Source: Salvia splendens (taxonomy: Eukaryota; Streptophyta; Magnoliopsida; Lamiales; Lamiaceae). Taken from it: a stretch of 64,000 bases of DNA. The position numbers and the translations under genes were made by a program. The stretch's first letter is position 1. Each line of letters opens with the position of its first letter. Positions 11,345-24,152 of this stretch are shown here, piece by piece. The notes beneath the pieces are model-generated. The model ran no database searches. It was not told the DNA's origin and saw only the letters and a program-made list of their open reading frames with translations. The DNA lies in contig NC_056046.1 in NCBI RefSeq assembly GCF_004379255.2, positions 12,896,001-12,960,000 of the forward strand, given 5' to 3'.

Positions 11345-12380
11345 TTTAAATATCAACTGTAAAGCTCACACAAGTTAATAAATTGACTCTAATATTACAA
11401 CGATACTGCAAGAATACAACTTCGTGTGTAGTACTTTGAGTGTCGAACCACAGGGAGACGTTTGGTTATTTAACAAGAATTGACAAGATTAATAAACTAA
11501 CTTTAAGAACTAAAGTACGAAAATAGAGAAACTCAAGAGATAAAGAACATTGCTCCTAACAACATTCGGATGAATCACTATTGTATCGATTCTATATTCA
11601 AGTTCATAAGCTATTGAGAATGATGTATCAAATTACACTCTAAAAGTACTGAACATACTTAAAGAATTATAGTACTAATGCTAGCTGAACACATAGCCAA
11701 AAGTACATACTCATTAGACTAATATTCTTGCGGAAGCGCGGTAAATACTAGACTAACTTCTCAAAGCCGACAAATATTATGGTTAGCTGAACACTTAACA
11801 CATAATCAACTTCTCATCAAACTAAACTCCCACGGATGCGTAGTAAGTATTAATTCAATTTCGAAGACTTTTTTACATCAAAATTCACTTGTACATTTAT
11901 CTCTGAACAAGATAAAATTAACAAGTTTTCCATCTAAGTTTTCATCCAATTTCCAAGTTAAAGAGACATTAGAAACAGACACATAATATACTACATTTGA
12001 TGCATCAAAACATAGCATATATAAAATCTGAACCATAGACGAAAACCAAAGCAAATGATTAAATATATAATCTCTACAATAAATTCTTCCTACTAATGTT
12101 AGGAGCAATGGAGAAGTGTTGGTATGGCAACCGACGTTCATATGGATTAATAATGAGAAGAGAAGATGATAAATTAGCATAATTAGGTAGCACAAAGTCA
12201 AAGAGTGGTGGGATCGGATCGCTCACAATATTTCAAATAAATATAGAAGGTAGCAAAGTTTGAGTTGGACTTCTCTTCCCATATATAAATGTGATGATTA
12301 ATTATATTCGGGTGCACATACGCTACGCTATTTCCAAAAGAGAGGGCATATTTAATTACAATAAATTAATATCCCAAACG
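11345..12380. other. Non-coding spacer within the defensin cluster
   Basis: AT-rich, no supported gene. A segment near 11440-11460 containing TCGAACCACAGGGAGACG, and the sequence around it, has the look of repetitive plant DNA, but no element ends could be defined. An 11-base inverted pair (TTGCTCCTAAC near 11550 and GTTAGGAGCAA near 12099) brackets about 560 bases; I cannot show that this is an element. Confidence 0.4.
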
Positions 12381-12385
12381 AGCTG

Positions 12386-12393
12386 TATAAATA
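12386..12393 (+). promoter_or_regulatory. TATA box of the first defensin gene
   Basis: TATAAATA lies 45 bases upstream of the ATG at 12431, implying a very short leader. Confidence 0.65.
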
Positions 12394-12430
12394 AGTGGCC
12401 TCTCTAGCTACAAAAATCACAAGCAACAAA

Positions 12431-12754
12431 ATGAAAACTAAATACGCGCTTTGGTTTATGGTGGTGCTTCTAGTTTTGGGGTTGGGCTCCGGTAATGATA
12501 TACTCCTAGTAACAATTTAATTTATATGCTTGGTTTATTTGTAAAATATGTATTTATGTATTTATTTATGTATGGAAATGATAGAAAAGGCAGAGGGAAG
12601 TCCATGCGTATCGGCGAGTTCAACGTATGGGGGTCCATGTGTGAACCACACTGCTCAATGCCACCAAGCTTGCCTCAATGAGGGTTACACCTCCAGTTTC
12701 TGCGGCGGCTCCGACGGAAACCGTTGTTTCTGCACTAAACCCTCCTGCCGTTAA
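12431..12754 (+). CDS. Plant defensin-like secreted peptide, gene 1
   Basis: Small secreted cysteine-rich peptide of the plant defensin (gamma-thionin) type, normally antimicrobial or signalling in the apoplast. Exons 12431-12491 and 12585-12754, joined in phase 1, give 76 residues. Exon 1 is a hydrophobic signal peptide (MKTKYALWFMVVLLVLGLGS); this exon split after the signal peptide is normal for the family. The mature part has eight cysteines spaced C-x10-C-x6-C-x3-C-x9-C-x7-C-x-C-x4-C, which fits the cysteine-stabilised alpha-beta fold, although the usual spacings are x5 between Cys2 and Cys3 and x3 at the end. Its sequence differs strongly from the gene at 13481, so the two are not recent duplicates. 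Target and activity cannot be read from sequence. Confidence 0.88.
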
Positions 12755-13396
12755 TTTGATCTCGTCTGCATATACCATAGTCATAGTGTACGTTTACTAT
12801 ACTCATCTCTTGCTTGCTACTAATATTTAGTTATTCTCATTGGCCATGTTTGTCGAGAGTCATGTTTTTAAAACAATCAATAATACAAGTAGAAAAAAAA
12901 ATGGATGAAAATCAAGAAAAGAGGGTGATTTCACTTATTTGAGTGCCCGTCAACTCATAAGATGCCTTTGTAAGTAGTACTATTAGGTTGCAAACAATGG
13001 AGAGAAAATGAATAATTTATTATAAAAATTAAATTATGTTATCACTGCTAACATTGACATCTAATTTGAGTGACGACTGTGATAATTTTTTTATTTTTCT
13101 GGGAGTATGTATCACAACTTCTAGTCCACATATATGGTCGTGTCTCGTGTCGTGTGAAATGCAAGAACATATAAGCCATTATGGCAAGGTAAATTGTAAT
13201 AATGCAATTTTCTCAAAATTCATCTTTTAAACATTTTCTTTCCCATTTGATTTGAAAGACTAATTAAATTCTTTTTACAAGAGTGAGTTTTGGATAAGAC
13301 AAGAATTTAAAAAAATTATCACATGACATTTGGATGTGATTACTCATTCATACCAGTTAAAACTTTAAGCATGTCTTTAATCCTCCATTTTAACAG

Positions 13397-13405
13397 TATA
13401 TATAT
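13397..13405 (+). promoter_or_regulatory. TATA box of the second defensin gene
   Basis: TATATATAT lies 84 bases upstream of the ATG at 13481. The block around it, including CACTCAGTGTCACATAAAATAGT, is conserved in the upstream DNA of relic A and in part of pseudogene B. Confidence 0.6.
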
Positions 13406-13480
13406 GGATCCACTCAGTGTCACATAAAATAGTAAAACAAAAGGAGAAATATAATAGTAGTATATAAACTTTGTCAAACT

Positions 13481-13811
13481 ATGAAGATCAAGTGCTTGTA
13501 TACAATATTGCTCTTGGTCTTCTTGGTTTTTGCTATGAACTCTGGTAATTATCATTTATCGTATATATAAATACTATAGTCATTGCATTTTTTCATCCTT
13601 ATTTAAGTTTTTGTGTTATTCAATCGAAAAGTTAAATGGTTGTGATTTTTCAGGGGAAGCCATGGGTAGAACTTGCTTATCACCAAGTCATAAATTCAAA
13701 GGTCAATGTTGGAGAGACCACAATTGTAAGGTAATTTGCATAGGTGAAGGTTTTGAAGAAGGCAAATGCGAAGGTTTACTACGTAAATGTATATGTCTGA
13801 AAACTTGTTGA
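13481..13811 (+). CDS. Plant defensin-like secreted peptide, gene 2
   Basis: Exons 13481-13544 and 13654-13811 join in phase 1 to encode 73 residues. Residues 1-21 form a signal peptide with a long hydrophobic run (LLLVFLVFAM). The mature peptide has the textbook plant defensin pattern C-x10-C-x5-C-x3-C-x9-C-x6-C-x-C-x3-C. Position GRTC..KFKGQCWRDHNCK is typical of the family's N-terminal strand and helix. It has two dead relatives to its left (8853 and 11060) that share exon 1, exon 2 and promoter sequence, so it is the surviving member of a tandem family. A polyadenylation-like AATAAA (written ATAATAAACG) follows the stop within about 35 bases. Expression and target are unknown. Confidence 0.93.
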
Positions 13812-14779
13812 TATTTTCCTATGGATTTATCAAGCTATAATAAACGATGTGTATGTCATCATTTATAAATGAAATAAAGTTGGCTTCTTTATTTTATGGT
13901 ATAAACTAGTCGGCTTTATATTATGTTTATTTTCATTGGAGAAAATATGAAAAGCAAAAAAAAATGCACTAATATTGAACCAATAATTTTAGTCTTATTA
14001 TGAATGAGAAAATCCACGAACTGAATATCCACACATAGACTTAATTTAAAAATGATAAGTTTATATTAGTGGAATTGATTGGGGCAATCAATTCCACTAA
14101 TAATCAACCACATTATATTTCTTCCAAGATAGTCCCAGTCCCAGTCCCAGATCCTAACTTTAAACATATAATTTTTTTATAGATATGATGATGGTGATGG
14201 ATAAACATTTTTGTCTATACAAATATTAATTGAACTAGATATCACATTCAAGAACATGTCAGAAAAGTACCAAACTGTCATATCCTAATAATGAGGTAAT
14301 TAGCTCATTCAAATTTGATGCTAAAATAAAATGCTAGATAGAAGACATGCTAAATGGAAATTAGCAAGAGTGCAGTTACTCTATGTTAGTTATTTAGTCT
14401 AAACAAATTTATCGCTCTATATCAAGGGCACGAAGAAATGGATTATATGAAAACAAATTTATCGATCTATATCAAGTGCACGAAAAAATGAATATGAAAA
14501 ATATGCAGGGATATTGTTTGCTTGTATCGACAAACTGTACAAAAACTCAAGATCGTGTGACACTTTTTAGAATATCTAATCTCAATGTTATTTCTGACCA
14601 ACGAGAAGGGAGATAAGATTGCTCCTTTCCAGCTCAACTCATCAGTGGTCCAGTCAAAAACATCTCTAACCTGCGACATCATCGTGGAACTTCACTACCA
14701 ATGAGTGCATCATAGAATATATTTCATTATTTCTAAAAATTAATACCTTTAGAAAAAGCAAAAATGGCTCAAAAGTGCA

Positions 14780-17700
14780 CTATAGCCATGGTTGTGTAAG
14801 AAGGACCGTCGGGCTTGATGCGTTGAGACCTTGTTTTCCATATATTGCAGATTTGAGGACATCGTACTGTTGGCAGATAGATGAATATAGCAACTCCGAG
14901 TACGTAGACTTTGCCTGCCAAAAAAGCTCGAGGTCAAAAAGATAACTTCTTGGTAGGTATGTGATTAAAAAAGCGGATGCTCAAAACTTACACATGTAGA
15001 GACTAACCCCACAAGAGGGGAAACGTCCATAAACTATATTGAACAGTGACTAAACCTCTTTAGCAGAACTATTCGCTGCAGATGCCAATAACTCGAATAT
15101 CACTCTTTCTAAGTTAAACAGATTCTACATAGGAGTATTATGTAATGTCCAGTTTCCTAAGTACTCTGTATTTCAATCTTCAAGTAATCTCATCTACCAT
15201 TGGCTCTTTTTTTCTTGAGATTCCATATACATTGGGTAACACCTCTAGTACACGCAATTCTTTGATTTAAATGTAATTAAGCCAAAATATTTAAAGAAGT
15301 TACCTCATCAGGATATTCCAAAGCTGAATAGATTTTGTGATAATCGATTGACGGTGCAACTGATACCCCAACTCCATGAAAGGATATCAATCGCCGCTCA
15401 CCAATCTCTTTCTCCACCTAAAAGGAGTTTGATGAGTATATCGTTATGGATAGGTAAAAAAGAACTTCTAGTAAAAATGTACCTCCAATGGAGGGGGCAT
15501 AAGTTCATGGCACATTAGAGCCATGGGGTATATATGACCAGGAATTCCAGCATGTTCGACAAGCCTTCTCATGTTGTCCACTGAAGATGAATCAAAAGGT
15601 GCCTGCACCATCTTATATTAGCATGGGTAGTCAAACTAGCACTACTAAGAAAAGTGGGCAGGAAAAGACAAGGATTATGAACATCTTTTACAACCATCAA
15701 GAAAAAGTTACTTCCCAGTGGTAAAGATTGTGAAGCGACAGCACATGATGGTGCTCCAGAATCACTACTTCTCATGACTGGTTAGTAACCAACGATCAAA
15801 GATGCATTAAAAATCTAAGGAAGTCTTCAAAGAGAGGACAGGGTCCAATCCTCTTAATCTCAAATCATAAAACTGCCATTGGTTGAACCCTATCCACCCA
15901 CCAAGGCAACACCATAAGTTCATAACAATATTAACTACCGTCAAAGCCTCTACCTCACCATCACATCCAGAGCACATCATTGGCCCACTTGATTACTCAA
16001 TGACAGATATGGGCATCAAGAGAGAATGCATGTTCAGCTCAATGTGTAATTTCCTAGATGTGGACAAGAGGCAAACATCAAAACGTCACCCAGAAGAAGT
16101 CTTCTAACATGCTCCCCTGGGGCCCTACCTAACTACCCCATCTCGAAAGACTTCGAATTTTCCTCACCATAATCTGCAAACAAATTATTGTGCAAAATTT
16201 TCCACACAAAATCATTTACTGCATATATATTTAATATAAATACATAAATAAAAGTTGGGCTTCAACTCATACTACTACTATTTAACAGCATACAAAGGAC
16301 AAAAATTGAGTTCATAATGCTCATAAAGAGCATTATTATGAGAAACAGCAAATAATAGTAGTAAAAATACAAGCATGAGATCCAATTTTTGACAAGGTAA
16401 AACCAATGCAACACATTTTTTAATCCACCATTATCATATTTTGTTACTAAACTAATTTTAACAAATGAGGCAAACTATGTGAATATGGAAGAATACGTAC
16501 TGGACGCCATTCTTTCGTAACAGGATCTGGGCGGTCCCTTCCACCACTTGGAGCTATCCATATTATTTTTGCTCCCGACCTAGAACATAGACAGTAAGAG
16601 AATGACTCCCTTAAAATCAGTTGGTAGATTGAAGTTAAAGATGAATACCTTCCCACAATATCGATATCAAAACTAAGAATCCATATTATTTTCATTCTAC
16701 TGTTGGGAAAATGGATTTTATGAGTGTTAAGGAAGCATCTATCTTTTCATAATTCAGCTCAGCTGTCAAATAGATGAGTTGGAAAAAGTCATCCAATTTT
16801 CTTCTTCCAAAGTAATGTAGCTCATTATAGTGACACTCTCTCATGATGATAAAAAAAATTGAATCTGTGATGTTCAGCAGCAGCGGATCAGAACTATTGC
16901 TATTTGCTACTGCTGTATCAACCCATACATGCCATAAATATGACCAAGTGGGTGTGGGGTGGTCCAATTAGCTTCTCACAGGACTCGTTATTCATCCAAT
17001 AAAAAAGTGATGTTAGTTTAAACACAGACCTATCATTCGTAAATTGTAACTGTCCCAAACAGCTTTACTCATCAATAATCACATACTCAGATATTAACAT
17101 ATTATGCAAATAGACTCATCACAGACTCACAATGTGCCAGCAATAAACTTCGTACTTCATGAGTGGACATTTCATTGAAAAAACTCTCCTTATTGTTGGG
17201 TTAAGATAGCATGTATAACTAGATGTTCACAAAGAAGGTAGTCTTGTTAAGGAAGTCATGACAAGGACTCTTTTGATCATACGCTTGATGAGCTGAGCAG
17301 AAGTTCTTATTTTCTTGTATTGCCACCAGGAAATAATTCCCTTCAGTACATGTTTCCTACATCTCTTTAATGATACCAATAAGTACAATAGCATTAAAAA
17401 AAACCAGAGCAGATAGGAAGATGCACTACTGGATGTCTTTTTAAAAAGGGTAAAAAGGTGTTTAAAACTAGGCAACTTGTTGTTCTGCATATATGAGTAC
17501 AATGAACTACATGAACGACAACTCAAATGTACCTCAAAAGCAGCGCCATTTCTTTTAAGCTTTTTGTGTTTGCTCTTCTCTTCATATCAATGAGCTTAGG
17601 ATCATCACCCATGTGTTTTTTGGAATACACACATAAAAGATTCCTGACAAATTAGAAGTTCAGAAAATGAATAACTTTGTAATGAAAAGTTTTCATCAAA

Positions 17701-20700
17701 CAAAATAGTTGAGAGCAGTAAACCTATAACCTGCCCATACTAAAGGGTTTGCATAAGGGATCTGTAATAACCCTATCTCCAGCAACATATATCTGCATTA
17801 CAGTTAAAATATGTAGGCAAAATTACTATTCCTAAATATTTATCATTAATGGCATTATAGTACTTTTTTACAGTGTTTTTAGTATTAGTTACCAGATTCT
17901 CAGCAATGAATGAGTTAGTGGATTCCAGCAACAAAGCTATAACAGCTGGATCTCCTTCAGTCTGGTGGTTAGACATTAAAATAACATTCTCACCCTGAAA
18001 TTTAGCAAAATGAAGTGCTTATCAGAAATAGAAGCCAAATAAAATAGAGCAATCAACCGAATAAAACTGCCAAATTTTTAGCTGGGTGCATTTTGAGAAA
18101 TATGGAAATTTGAACGTGCTTAAGAAGTCTGATGATTGGCTTGGCAAGAACTATTTTATGAACATTCATAAAGTGGAAACAGAATGTGGCAAGAAAATGT
18201 AACCAAAAAGAGGTTCCTCAGGTTGAGTAGAGTCACAAACAAGTAGAATTCACAGCATACCTCCCTAGTGCTACCAGTATAAGCTTTACATGCATATCAA
18301 TAATGACATGGAGCTCTATAATTACATTGACTGGGCCATCTACTCAGCAAAAGTAAGGAAAGTTTTCTAAATATTAGTAGCAAGAAGCCAGCTAGATGCT
18401 GATACTTTGAAGTATTACTATTTACTACGCAACACAGAGGCAAGATAGCTTAGGCTAAGAGTACTTGGATTTCTTTTGATGTTCATTTTCTGCCAAATAA
18501 GACTAACAGCAATTCTGAGAACACTGGAGCCAAATATAAAGATATTTAAAATGATCAAGTAAAGTACGAAAAACGTGCACCTGCTCAAGCTTCTTTTCAA
18601 TTTCATTGACTATGGAGTTGTTCCCAAGAAATGAATTTCTGAAATTTATAGTTAACTAATGTTAAATGCAGCTAGAAAATCTCCAAAGCACAACTAGACA
18701 GTGAACTATATAACAGAAGGGCAAAAAGATTATAGGGGGGTACACCCAAATCAATGTCTGAAATCCACAATTTGTGAAGGTTCCTGATATGATATTGATA
18801 TTTATTTTTATTTTAACGGTAATCTTTTACTCCCTCCGTCTTAAGTTAGTTGAGTCGTATAGCATGGGATGTATGGACCAAGCTTTTATTTCTGGTGCCC
18901 TAGTTACTTTTATCATTGAAGTAGTAGAGTTTAGACATTCAGGGAGCGGGAAAATTTGTGTTGAAGTTTAATCAATGACTGGCTGAGGCAGGCATCGCCT
19001 GTGAACCTCTATGTTTTAGGTGTTATCTTTTCAATTCTAGTTCACTCTTTCAGAGTCACCTTAATTCTATCACAATTTTATAGAAGTTATACAATATACT
19101 GAAAGCATGTAATTGTTCTTCTCGTTGTAGAAATGGCACAGTAATAATTCCTTTGTGGAACAGTGTAGAAGCAACAATTTATTTTCAATAGTTACACCCA
19201 CCCAATACAGATTGTCATCTGGCAAACATTAACAACTTCTTATACCATGCCACCCTGAATCTATTAGAAAATGGGATAGTAGGATGGTTTAACAGCCAAA
19301 ACTTGATTCTTAAATACATCTTATTTATAATTACACAATTAAGCGCCTGGCGGCATACAGTTTCCTTACAGTGTAGTGTAGCGACCTCATCAGAGATATT
19401 TAACAAGAAAGATGATGCATAGAGCTGTTTCTATCCAACTGAGAATGTTTTACAAAAAAAAAAGAAATGGTAACCGCACTTCCTCTACCATGATATAATG
19501 ACAATATGTGAATATATCCTTGGATGGGCTCAACGCTAACAGACATACATAGTTAATAGCTAAGTAACATTGAGATAAGACAGGAGGCAGATGAAAATAT
19601 GAGCTTTTAGAAGCATATAAGATTATTACTTCATAGCAGAAAAATTGGCAAAAGTTAAGAACATAGAAAACAAGTCCTAAAAATATATAGCAGCAGAATG
19701 ACACAGTTATTACTGCACAAACAAGTACATGGAGTCTTATCAATAAGTAAATTACCATAAAAAACTTACAGTTTTAACCAAAGCTGTAGCTCTTAGGGAA
19801 TCAAACTATAAAACTTGGACATTTTTTTCCATTACAGATCTCTATCTACCACACTTTCCTGGCTATCTTTCACTTGCAATAGTAATACTCTAACTATGTT
19901 AACAGTTGACCACATCAATATTGTTCAGTATGCAGCAGAAAAATTAAAACTATACTAGACTAGCTTTATATAACTTTATAAATTAATTCTTCAGAAGGCA
20001 AGGGAGGAACTGAAAATCTATCATACACTGATTTTAGATTGGCATTTGCCAAGTCTAGCAAGCTCACTATTTATGGAATTGTAACCATACAATTGAGTGT
20101 ATAGGATAAAAATCAAATGGTAAGTCAACCTACCTGAAATCCAATAAAGGTCGGATATATTTCTGACCAAACGTGTAATAATCAAATGGCTCCCGAATGG
20201 CATTGTGATGTGGTGAGAACTGAAATGGGTCCTATGAAATTGATTTCCAATTCAATAAGAAAGCTGATGTTGAGAAGTCACATGTGTAAAAATCTAGATG
20301 ACAAAAGGTAGCAGATTAACTACCTGCACGTCTGAGAAAATACGATCTAAGGCCATAGCCATATTAGACATTACAAGCTCAACAGCTTTAGGATGTCCAC
20401 TTCTCAAAACCTGAATTTTGAGAACCCGAGAAAAAAAAGATATACACAGCTCAGGGTTCATGATCTTACAAGACATAAAAAATAACAAGATAACTTAATA
20501 ACATATGTTATCACTCAAGGGGACTTCTGTAAGCATGTTATGTATTGCATCTTAAAATGAACAATAACAAAAGTGGAAATAGCTAGAGCATGTATGAAGT
20601 TGCAGAGGATTGAAGAGAGCATTTGAAAAAAAGCTATGTTTCCCCGCCATCACCTAGAGCAAGCCATCTGAAAATATAGAGCAGAAGGTACCTAGTTTTT

Positions 20701-23700
20701 TATGTAAATAACATGCTTAGCTTCTTCAAGCACATAATTGATAACTCAAAGGAATTTTCCAAACAAACATGTTTAAACATAAAAGACAGAGAGTAATCGA
20801 ATTTCAGGGACCTCCTGAATTTGTAGATGCTCAAAAGAAATGCAACCAGAGATACTTTATAACCAGATGGTATTCACAGACTCTGGAGAACTAAAGTAAT
20901 TGAATCAAGTCACACATTTTTTACAATTATAGCTAATAAAAGAAAACAGTCCATGGAAAAATCATTTATTTGTTTAATAAATGGTACATGAAAACATTTT
21001 AAAAACTAATCCCATCTTGGTTCCCTCTGATTTATGACCATGTTTCAGAAGCCTAAAATTTCTTTCTTAGGAGTCTACTCTTCTGAAATAAAAGGACACA
21101 GTATATTTTTTCTAGCCAAAATAAATGCATATTAAAATTAAAGAATGCAAATCGGCAAACCAGCTTAATAGATCCAACTTGACATCTCATTCATCTAAAT
21201 AAATATTCATGTATTCCCCAGAGTCTTGCTTTCAAAGCAGCAAATCTAAAACATAAAAATGTTAACCAACAGAAGTCAAAAATTGTAAACCAACCAACCG
21301 ATCAGCTTAATTGGTAATTCAAAACTTCACGTCTTACTCATGCAAATACACTCTCACATGTCCCTGCGGGATCTTTTCAAATACTTAAATATGAATACAT
21401 ATATAATATTGGAAATGAATTTAATCACGAAATGTCACGTCATTTTGACATATTGTGAAAATGATGGAAAAAGAAAGAATCTCTATTTCCCTAATAAAGT
21501 GATGAAAAACTTCAGTGTGCACAGCAACCGTTTAATTTCATCCTTTTGTATATTTTGTTCATATCAATTACTCTCTTCAAGAGCAAACAGTTCCACGACT
21601 CCAGTTTACATCAGCGTTAAATATCACAGAAGGTGAAAAGGAAAATAAACAAATTTGTCAATACTGAAGTGAGGTTTTCACCATTTCTAAAACTTAAAGC
21701 TCTGACACCAGCAAAATAACAAAACTTACACACCATATTTTGCTACCGTAGCTTTCAACCTCATGTCATTACAAAATCATGAGGATGACAAAAATATCTT
21801 AAACAACAGATTCTCATCATAAATGGCCCAGTAATTGACAACTACATATTTTCACTATTAACAGGATAAGATTATTTTACTGCATCTCGGTAATTGTGAT
21901 ACAATTCTGCCATCCCCTGAGCTATATTAATTGGCAATCTTCCAGCTTCTGCTTCTTTTTGTATCACCAAAAGTAGGTCTGGAATATAAATTCATATCAG
22001 AACGCTGGAGCAATTTGTGCATATGCTGAAATCTTAAGATTCATGCTTATTAAACTGCAAATGTTGTAAGACAGGAGTTTTCCACTGAGGCAAATAGGAA
22101 TATTGAAATGCTACAAAACCCTAATGTGAGGAAGCTGTAACAAGTTGGTAGTTACAATAGATGATTCGTATCAATTACAGCACCCAAATATCATCCTAAA
22201 CAAGGAAGCTGTGACTTGTAACATAACAGTTGGCCACAAACTTGCTTAAAATTGATTTTCATTTTAACCACCTACTCCATGCTAAATTCCTACGCATGCA
22301 ATCAATTGTATGTAGACAGAAGTAGCCAGAAGAAAACAAAGATCTTTTTACTTTTATGACAACACAACCAATTATGCATATTTTATTGAATTGTTATACC
22401 AAAGCTTTCTACAGACTTTTTGTCATAATATATAAAAACTTCTGAATTTAACTGAGGTCCTTTCCAGATGATTATAGATGTAACTTACTAGAGCAGGTTC
22501 AACCAGGAAGAGGGGAGGTTGAAGTGAACACAAAATTAAATAGACCAACGATTTCTCATATTATGCATATTTCATTGAGTTGTTGCACCCAAAGCTATCG
22601 CATGCTTTTCTCATAATATAGAAACACTTCTGATAAATTGTGGCTTTCCAGATGCCCATAGATGGAGCAGAATGTAACTAATTTGAGCAGGTAAGTTCAA
22701 CCCAGAAGAGAGCAGGTTGAAGTGATCACATAACTAAATGGATCAGCATTTTCCATGATAAATACTTTCACATTTTACTTCTCATATGTTTCCTTGTTTC
22801 TCCCAATCCTCTAGTTTCGCAACTAATCTTTCCGAGTAACTCGTACTAAGACTAAAGTCTGACACTTCAAAAATGCTTAGTGGTGGGTCCTCCATGCTAA
22901 CTGCAAGATAAGCTTCAGCAGGCCAATGGGAGGTTCAGAAGCGACTAACTTTTCTGTTTCTCCCATCTCATAAATCTCTCGATTTTAGTCTTGCAATTTT
23001 TTAAACCTGAACAGATCATCTTGGAAACAAACATACTCTAGATGTCCATTTTTGAATTGCAAAGTGGTTATGATTTCAGTAAAAAATTGGTGCAGGAAGC
23101 TGTTCATATTATGCTCACTAAACTTATTGTCTTCGAAACTAAATCAGCTAAGCATATGTAAATGGTTTATAACAAGCTCAAGAAAAAAGCCAGAATGTGT
23201 TGAATGGAATAAGTCAACCACTAACTGTACATATTAAGGTATTGATTTTGCAGTAATATAACCCAGGAAGCTTAGTTCAATTGCCCCTGTCATTAACAAT
23301 TTCAACTAGCTCTTTCATCTCCAATTTGCTAAAAATTTAAAAAGAAATTAAAGAAACAGGTATGTATTGAAACTTATGCACGTGTGGCCATAAAAGTATT
23401 ACTAAGTGTTTCTTTATACGCTTAAGCACGATACCAAAAATTAACTCATGGCTGCTGATACAAGTTTGCAGAAAACAAACAAAATTAATGTAATCAATTG
23501 ACATTTTGACAGATATTGGAGTCACAAACACGCAAGAAACTATTAAATACTCCTACATACGTAATGCCACAATATATCCAATCACTCAATTTTTTACGCA
23601 CCGAGTTTAACTCGCTAAAAGAGTTTGAACATCCAGACCAAGATTTCAACAATTAAAACAATAAATCAGCAAAAGAAATGAAAATACAGAATGAATGCTA

Positions 23701-24027
23701 CTTCAAATTATATAGCGAAGGACCTTGTTCGGTACGCGCGTCAAGAAATGACGGAGGCGGCGGAGATACGTCGTGGTGATCAGAGGCGGAGCTGGAGGCG
23801 ACTTCCGGCGTGGAAGCCGCGGCATTCAAGGAGCTCTTCCTGTGGTCGAGCATCTCGGAAGTTCCCCAGGGGTTGGAGGCACAGAAAAGAAGACATGAAG
23901 AGCGAGTCCGGCTCCGAGCTCCGCCACAGCCGAGAGATATTACGAAGTAAGAGTATTTTGAAGAGGAAACCCTAGGTGCAGTTGAGCAGCAGTAGAGCTT
24001 CGCTGTAGACGGAATAGAGAGCATCAT
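14780..24027 (-). CDS. ATS1: Plastid glycerol-3-phosphate acyltransferase (acyl-ACP dependent)
   Basis: Stromal enzyme moving an acyl group from acyl-ACP to the sn-1 position of glycerol-3-phosphate, the first step of the plastid glycerolipid pathway. Twelve minus-strand exons: 24027-23724, 21978-21881, 20410-20324, 20231-20134, 18638-18581, 17994-17893, 17792-17731, 17643-17533, 16579-16501, 15602-15483, 15417-15304, 14914-14780. All junctions agree in phase; total 1368 bases, 455 residues, close to the family length. Residues 1 to about 85 look like a transit peptide. The SFLDARTEQ block marks the mature helical domain. The catalytic HX4D motif is NHQTEGD (His225, Asp230); substrate-binding residues are Lys279-His280 (SKKHM) and Arg321/Arg323 (GGRDRP). 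These six keep a constant offset of 86 from the squash enzyme numbering I recall (H139, D144, K193, H194, R235, R237). The long introns contain only AT-rich DNA and repeats. Confidence 0.97.
18829..18880. mobile_element. One end of a Stowaway-like MITE in an ATS1 intron
   Basis: TACTCCCTCCGTC followed by AGTTGAGTC is the typical terminal sequence of plant Stowaway-like elements. No matching opposite end was found nearby, so this is a fragment. Confidence 0.4.
22371..22750. repeat. Tandem duplication of about 189 bp in ATS1 intron 1
   Basis: Two adjacent diverged copies, starting with ATTATGCATATT at 22371 and 22560, align over their length (shared CATAATATA, TTCCAGATG, GTTCAACC, GGTTGAAGTGA). 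They lie between ATS1 exon 1 and exon 2 and do not touch splice sites. Confidence 0.8.
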
Positions 24028-24142
24028 TGAAATCGTTGGTTGGGGTGTGTGAGATTGAATGTGTGAAAAATGTGTGAAATTTGTGAAATCGGAACAGGAT
24101 ATAGGAAAGCATGCGAATGGGAGATAAATTCGTTTGGAAAAT

Positions 24143-24152
24143 CTATATATAC
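24143..24152 (-). promoter_or_regulatory. Candidate TATA box of ATS1
   Basis: On the minus strand GTATATATAG lies about 116 bases upstream of the ATS1 start codon, a normal position for a plant core promoter. Confidence 0.5.

Noticed and set aside
11878..12201. 107-codon minus-strand frame in the defensin cluster
   Set aside because: AT-driven hydrophobic composition without motif; not a credible gene.
15880..16107. 74-codon plus-strand frame in an ATS1 intron
   Set aside because: It lies antisense within an intron, has no family likeness and no conserved motif.
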